Positions 63,446-64,000 of a DNA stretch of 64,000 nucleotides are shown here, piece after piece. Both the position numbers and the translations under genes were made by a program. Source of the stretch: Corynebacterium meitnerae (lineage in GTDB: Bacteria; Actinomycetota; Actinomycetes; Mycobacteriales; Mycobacteriaceae). The notes below the pieces were generated by a model. That model saw nothing but the letters and a program-made list of their open reading frames with translations, was not told the origin of the DNA and made no database searches. The DNA lies in NCBI RefSeq assembly GCF_027570075.1, contig NZ_JAKMUS010000012.1, positions 1-64,000 on the forward strand. Direction: 5' to 3'. Every line of letters begins with the position of its first letter. Position 1 is the stretch's first letter.

Positions 63446-64000
63446 TCCGCCCGCGAAGCTTATCGACGGCTACCCTTCCCGCCCGTTCCCCCTCATCCTT
63501 CGGCAGGGAATCCGGGTCCACGGTGGCAGAGACGTTGATCTCTTGGGTGATTTCGCCATCGGCGCGGACGGCGGCGATGACCTCCAGCTGCTCACCCATT
63601 TCGAGCACTTGGTTGAGCGCGGAACGCTTCACCAGGGCGAGCGCGATGGGGCCGTAGTCGCAGTCGTGGACGATGGAGCCCACCTGGCCTACGGTGCGAC
63701 CACCGAAGACGACGGGATCGCCCGGTTGGGGTTCCAAGGGTGCGGAGCCGTCGATATGCAGCAGCACGAGCAGCCGCGGGGAACGCCCAAGGTTTTCCAC
63801 ACGCGCGACGGTCTCTTGGCCGCGGTAGCAGCCCTTCTCTAGGTGCACCGCGCCAAGGTTGTCCCCGCGGCGGATGAGGGTGTGGGCTTCGTGGGGGATG
63901 GATTTATCGTCCAAGTCCACGCGCAGTTCCGGTTCGAGCGCCTTGATGCGCTCGGCGGTAAACGCCATGAGTCCGGCTCGTTCCAATCCCGCGCCGTCGG
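63438..64000 (-). CDS. ygfZ: YgfZ/GcvT-like folate-binding protein (5' end beyond window)
   Basis: 187 codons of the 3' part are visible and the frame stays open to the right edge, so the start lies outside. KGCYRGQETVAR is the YgfZ signature with its conserved Cys. The preceding IPHEAHTLIRRGDNLGAVHLE is also typical. These proteins use tetrahydrofolate in iron-sulfur cluster assembly or repair. A dispersed 11-mer copy (63458-63468) lies in its last codons, next to a C-rich tract. Confidence 0.9.
   Translation of the reverse strand, partial: DGAGLERAGLMAFTAERIKALEPELRVDLDDKSIPHEAHTLIRRGDNLGAVHLEKGCYRGQETVARVENLGRSPRLLVLLHIDGSAPLEPQPGDPVVFGGRTVGQVGSIVHDCDYGPIALALVKRSALNQVLEMGEQLEVIAAVRADGEITQEINVSATVDPDSLPKDEGERAGRVAVDKLRGRTN

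Noticed and set aside
1841..63468. GCTTATCGACG copies as DnaA boxes
   Set aside because: TTATCGACG differs from TTATCCACA at two positions, including one in the core, and the copies are spread evenly instead of clustered at an origin.
1841..63468. GCTTATCGACG copies as KOPS-like polar segregation sites
   Set aside because: Orientation is 13 plus to 10 minus, without the strong strand bias such sites need, unless the window spans an inversion.
1841..63468. GCTTATCGACG copies as ParB parS sites
   Set aside because: parS is a 16-bp palindrome of the TGTTTCACGTGAAACA type; this motif is not palindromic and not similar.

Overview
The window is a continuous stretch of a high-GC actinobacterial chromosome, almost certainly Corynebacterium. 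The order ftsH-folE-folP-folB-folK-DUF3180-DUF6779-Rossmann-panC...lysS...clpC, the block carD-ispD-ispF-cysS-TrmH methylase, the otsA/otsB/LacI group next to thrE, a PhoP-type two-component pair, and the split purine cluster with DUF3073 after purM all point to that genus. Species was not determined. It is mostly core genome: no insertion sequence, prophage, CRISPR array, rRNA or replication origin was seen. One tRNA (Thr, TGT) is present. No gene-free stretch reaches 300 bases.

Layout. 1-13.4 kb: FtsH protease, folate operon, membrane/coiled-coil proteins, a divergent PanC, a J-domain-like membrane protein, lipoproteins, LysS and an orphan PTS Enzyme I. 13.5-18.7 kb: clpC, with ClgR- and SigH-like signals upstream, then two tandem secreted LIP-family lipases on the minus strand. 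18.7-27 kb: genome maintenance and stress genes (DUF4236, mutY, beta-carbonic anhydrase, disA, radA, carD) and ispD, then an HNH nuclease placed between ispD and ispF. 27-30 kb: ispF, cysS, rRNA methylase. 30-35 kb: a siderophore uptake locus around a DtxR box. 35-41.4 kb: an esterase, an IpsA-like LacI regulator, trehalose synthesis (otsA/otsB), a Lys/Ala/Thr-rich histone-like protein, and thrE. 41.5-44 kb: tRNA-Thr and a PhoP-type regulator with its kinase. 44-63 kb: de novo purine synthesis (purD, purB, purC; purS-purQ-purL; purF-purM), interrupted by oligopeptidase B, a dicarboxylate symporter, a DUF2334 protein and a Zur-type zinc ABC transporter. 62.9-64 kb: an acetyltransferase and a truncated YgfZ-like gene running off the right edge.

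Two global patterns matter most. First, the 11-mer GCTTATCGACG or its complement occurs 23 times exactly, in both orientations, about once per 2.8 kb. About 0.03 copies would be expected by chance. It sits in genes and between them, and in at least half of the copies the GACG side runs into a C-rich tract (a G-rich tract on the other strand). I know of no named element with this form. It is the best candidate here for something undescribed. Second, about 17 genes have a TANNNT -10 hexamer only 6-8 nt before the start codon, with no Shine-Dalgarno sequence, which suggests widespread leaderless transcription.
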